From: Plantago elongata
Taxonomy: Eukaryota > Streptophyta > Magnoliopsida > Lamiales > Plantaginaceae
Assembly: GCA_036897095.1 (NCBI GenBank)
Contig: JAYMSP010000076.1
Span: 26,947-90,946, forward strand
Direction: 5' to 3'
Length of the DNA: 64,000 nt
Below the pieces are notes generated by a model, which did not search any database, was not told the origin of the DNA, and worked only from the letters and a program-made list of their open reading frames with translations. The translations under genes and the position numbers were made by a program. This document shows, in pieces, positions 60,404 through 64,000 of this stretch. The number at the start of each line of letters is the position of its first letter. The first letter of the stretch is position 1.

Positions 60404-62252
60404 AACTGGTGGATTTGCTACCTTCTGAAGGACTTCCTTCTGATTTGTACAAACTGTCAGTTTCGACTCTGTCACAGTCACTGGCTCAGTATTCTGCTGC
60501 CATTATCCAGTTTCCGATAAGTGATGGGGCTATATTAAGGTCTTGTCTGGAATCAGCTCGACTATACTTTCATCATAAACCACCCTTCCCCGCTGCGGAT
60601 ATTCTTCACCCTGATGATTCAAGGGAGTGGTGCAAGACATCTGGTTATCGTGCAGATACTCAATTGTGGCAAGAAACTTATGACTTTAGACCAGGGCTTA
60701 CATTGACTGAATCCAATGATGAAATTGAAATCCCTCCAGCAGGGTTGATTGACATCTTTGCGCTTCTTGGAAAAGCATGTAGGGATGTACTAGATGCGAT
60801 TAGCTTCTACTTGAACCTTCGTAGTTCACCCTTCACTGAGATACTTGATAATGTTCCTCTAAGAAATTCGGAAATTTCTTCTTCAGTGCTGTCTGTTTGT
60901 TGTCATGGAAGGCCTTCCTTTCAGGGGGCTCAGCATCATAATTTAAGTTCTCAAGAAGATGGCCAGTTAGTGATGTTCACAGACCATGAATATCACGTGG
61001 ACCGAAGCTTATTAACTCTTGTGAAGTCAGATAGGGCTGGAATGCATATAAGGGACTTTGATGGGCATTGGGTTCTTGTAGATGTTGATCTTGGGCCTCA
61101 AGAAGCAATCCTGTACCCTGGACTTGCTTTATATCAGGCTACTGCAGGTTATATCAACCCGGCTATGCATCGAACAAATGTGAGTGATCTGCAGGGTGGT
61201 ATATATGGTCGCTGTTCTTTGGCATTCAAACTCATGCCAAAATCCATGAGCAGTCTAAATTGCTCAGAGATGCAGGCTGCTGGGCATGGGGTTGAAGCTC
61301 AGTTCCAACTCCCTGTGCCAGTTGATGACTTCATGCAAAGATCTGCTGATCAGGTTCTTAACAGGAACGGTTTTGCCTCTTTCAATTTCCCTGCAGCTCA
61401 AGAAGGTGGGGTTTATTTCATTCCTTTTGTTTCTTATAGTCATTACAACGAAACTTGATTCAGCTGCAAAAATCACCATTGCTTAATGAACTTAAGAAAA
61501 TATGACAATTATAATGCTTAGGGAACTATTTTTGCTCAATGTATCCTATCATAATAGTCGTTTTTCAAAATCTGTCAGTTTTTACTATACATGGTTATGA
61601 AACAGCAGGGGAAAGTAGGAAACAGACATCTCAGTTGGTGTCATAATCAGCTATCATTTTTTGCATGGTTTGGAGTATGCCCAACACGTTTGTGATTTAC
61701 AAGAAACGTTGAAACCATCAGAAATTTGGATTAGATTTTGTTCCCTGTATGTTATAAACTTCATTGGGACCTTTCTATGACAAAGTTTTTTACTAAGGCA
61801 ATGTTTTTCAAGGAGTGCATTATTTTTTGTTGCTTCCTCATCGTATCATCTTTTCTAGTAGCTGTTAGTAAGCAGTTCATATTAACAGGCCTTTGGATGG
61901 ATGACATGCTGATACAGGACCCATAAAACCTATGATGCGGAGGAAGAAGGACAATTCTAGGACTAAACCTCTTCCGCCTTCGAAGAGGCTGCGACTTGAG
62001 GCACAGAGAGTCCTAAAAGATAGGGTTCAAGATATAGCTGACAAGAAGGGCCTCAAGTTGAGGTTCTGCACTTTAAAGGAGTGTGAGAATCACATGCAAG
62101 CACTTGATAGTCCATGCGCAAATATGAGAATGGAGATCGGATGGCCAGCTGGAGTTCCATTCGTGCACCCACACGATCTCCCAAACAAGGCAAAGATTGG
62201 TTTCCTTGAAACGTATGAACCTGGTTGGTCCGAGACCAATGATATCGAATGA
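60367..62252 (+). CDS. 2OG-Fe(II) dioxygenase-like protein with basic C-terminal region (457 aa, 2 exons)
   Basis: Exons 60367-61405 and 61918-62252, GT-AG, 1,374 bases. I start at the ATG giving MAGNCLPTLGRVKLVDLLP; the frame is open upstream to a non-ATG codon. The first exon has an isopenicillin N synthase-like fold. The iron-binding set is complete by position: His210-x-Asp212 (in DHEYHVDRSLLT) and His268 (in NPAMHRTN), plus Arg282-x-Ser284 (GRCSLAFKL), the usual 2-oxoglutarate anchor. Spacing matches the family. The second exon adds about 110 residues with a basic start (MMRRKKDNSRTKPLPPSKRL), a helical stretch and a conserved-looking IGWPAGVPFVHPHDLP segment that I do not recognise. The Lys/Arg clusters could be a nuclear localisation signal. 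Substrate unknown. Confidence 0.85.
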
Positions 62253-63586
62253 AGCTTTAGGAAGCCTGGAATATTAAGCCAATCCACGTGTAAACTCAAG
62301 TGAGTTATCTTCTCTATTAATCTATGAAGCTTCCATTGTAATGCCTGCTTTTTCTTCACAATTTTACTACTTTCTCAAAATTCTCGCAGAACATTGCTAA
62401 TACAATATTTAGAGATAAAGGAAACACTAGGTGACATAGAATGTGTTTTCTTGTGACCTGATCTTTGGCATTCAATTATGCATGACAGGGAAGATTTTTA
62501 TTTCAGAGTCTTTTTGGTAACGGTTAGATTACATGCAGTATGTATTTGAATTGAGCTTAGCGGATCTTATTTTTTTTTCAGTATTTAACAAACATTTGTA
62601 ACAAGATGGGATAACATTTGCCTTACAGCAGGCGTGAGAATAATTTGTAAACTCCTACATTGTGTTTGTGCATTGTGAACTCTGAACTCAAAAGGTGACT
62701 GCAAGTCTGTGTGATGCATTATTTATGGATCCGGTTTAATCTAAACAACGTGTCCATGAAGTTCAGTATTTTCGGCCTAATCATATGATCGCAGTACTTT
62801 CGCTAATGTTTGATATGTTATATGCAGGTATATGTTGCTTCACATAGCAAAATTCAGCATCCTTGTGGGATCTAAGGCTCATGCTGATGCTTCAGTCTAC
62901 AGATTTCAAATGTGTAACATAAATTATTTGTTTGTTGTGTCTGGTAATAGAAACTCTTTGGATGCGGAAAAAAGAAAGAACAAAGAAGCAGCAATTGACA
63001 AGTGAAAAGGTAGTCAGCAGCAGAATTGATGGAATAGTACACCCAGTTAGGCCGGGCAGTGTGATCATGGATTCTATCAATTTTGTATGGTTGCCTCTGT
63101 TTGGATGATCAAGGACGAATTATCTGAACTTCAATGTCGACTATGTTTGTAAATTGTGGTTCTTTCAACTTTTCAGTTAAACCAGGCAACTTCAGCAATT
63201 GTACAAGGATGTTACTAGAAGATTTCCAAAGAAGTTTGTACTAAGGGCCTAAGAGGAAAATATTGTAAAGACCAGATACTAATAGTCTAATAGGATGACA
63301 ATATCTGCATCCTAGACCAGCAGTTGTTATTAATGCCATGGCAATTCATAAACAGATCAATTGCTTCTCCTTTTAGAACACAGTGTCTGTTCGGAATCAC
63401 GTCTACAAAGCTATACTAAACAAAGTAGGATAATTCAGCTACATCTTAGTCCCAGAAACACTGAACATTTCCCACTGGTGATACAACAAACACATACATC
63501 GTTTTCCTCTGGTTAGCCTGAAGCAAGAATAAACGGATATATGGATCATAGAAAGATCATCACATTTCCTGGGTTGAGTGTAGTTG
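62253..63586. other. Space between convergent genes; 3' regions only
   Basis: This holds the 3' region of the dioxygenase-like gene and that of the minus-strand Iojap gene. A TATGCAG/GTATATG acceptor-like site near 62827 might belong to a spliced 3' untranslated region. I see no further coding sequence. Confidence 0.45.
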
Positions 63587-63984
63587 TCAATTCCGAAATG
63601 GTTGTTGGCTTTCAAAGGGTAATTCAATTGGTGTAGCATTGCCATAGAACTCTTCCAAGTTGTAGTAATCTCTTTGCGGAGGAAGAAAAATATGGACAAC
63701 TACGTCACCTGCAACAAGTACATGTAGATCAATACAACACTACAAATTAAAATCCTGCAACTGAAGACAGATACATAGTAATCAAATAGATATGTTCAGA
63801 TCAAGATTCAATATTTTATATGCCCATATAATAACTATAGCAAAAACTTTTAGCACAAATGTATATCTCACATAGCTGCAACATGAGACTCTTACCGAAG
63901 TCCAGTAAAGTCCACGAGTTAGGTTTATAATCCCCAGATGCTGTTCTTCCATATTTAGCTTCAGCTAAGTCTCTCATTTTACTC
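63587..63984 (-). CDS. Iojap/RsfS ribosome-silencing factor, chloroplast type, last two exons (partial)
   Basis: Minus-strand exons 63896-63984 and 63587-63708, joined in phase; the 5' part lies beyond the window. The sequence reads SKMRDLAEAKYGRTASGDYK, then PNSWTLLDFGDVVVHIFLPP, QRDYYNLEEFYGNATPIELP and a stop after QQPFRN. WTLLDFGDVVVHIF and YYNLEEFYG are the hallmark of the RsfS/Iojap family, which binds ribosomal protein uL14 and prevents subunit joining. The tail resembles the plant chloroplast form rather than the mitochondrial one; that is a judgement from memory of the family. Confidence 0.9.
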
Positions 63985-64000
63985 CTAAGGCACAAAATAA

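Overview
The window reads as nuclear DNA of a flowering plant, most likely a eudicot. The basis is split genes with GT-AG introns, plant-only families (PPR, SAUR, MAKR/BKI1-like, chloroplast Iojap), AT-rich intergenic DNA and plant-type transposon remnants (MULE, CACTA, hAT, MITE, LTR debris). I cannot name the species. Nothing looks bacterial, organellar or viral.

Nine protein-coding genes are supported. From left to right they are: a MAKR/BKI1-like gene (-, 2883-4139); the 25-codon ribosomal protein gene eL41/RPL41 (+, 13688-15442, two exons); two tandem PPR genes (-, 16266-17993 and 19294-21009); an eight-exon ARM/BTB gene like Arabidopsis At1g04390 (+, 21999-28401); a five-exon PAT1 decapping-activator homologue (-, 38517-44599); a 14-exon CYP59-type cyclophilin with RRM and zinc knuckle (+, 50795-58019); a single-exon SAUR (+, 58660-59043); a two-exon 2OG-Fe(II) dioxygenase-like gene (+, 60367-62252); and the last two exons of chloroplast Iojap/RsfS (-, 63587-63984, cut by the window edge). 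Exon joins were worked out by hand from splice sites and reading phase, and each total is a whole number of codons.

Between the genes lie transposon-rich stretches. 7599-13130 is a bounded Mutator-like element (terminal inverted repeats, 9-bp target duplication) with a dead mudrA gene and, on the other strand, a GRF zinc-finger/TM pseudogene. It sits about 350 bp upstream of the RPL41 promoter motifs. 28.5-36.5 kb holds a short hAT-like element, two elongation-factor-2 tail fragments, a MITE and a decayed CACTA/EnSpm element. 45.3-50.7 kb holds several noncoding repeats, including an array of a TAGTTTCA-type word and a 49-bp minisatellite. A longer copy of the same hAT-like family (55180-56171) lies in intron 13 of the cyclophilin gene.

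The genes are mostly housekeeping and do not form a cluster: translation (RPL41, Iojap), organelle RNA processing (PPR pair), mRNA turnover (PAT1), Pol II-coupled RNA processing (CYP59) and hormone signalling (SAUR, MAKR-like). I found no convincing new system. The best leads are the PPR tandem pair with its duplicated promoter, the RPL41 intron hairpins, the GRF-TM passenger of the MULE, the hAT-like pair, the orientation-switching repeat array near 47 kb and the dioxygenase-like protein with an unrecognised basic C-terminal region.
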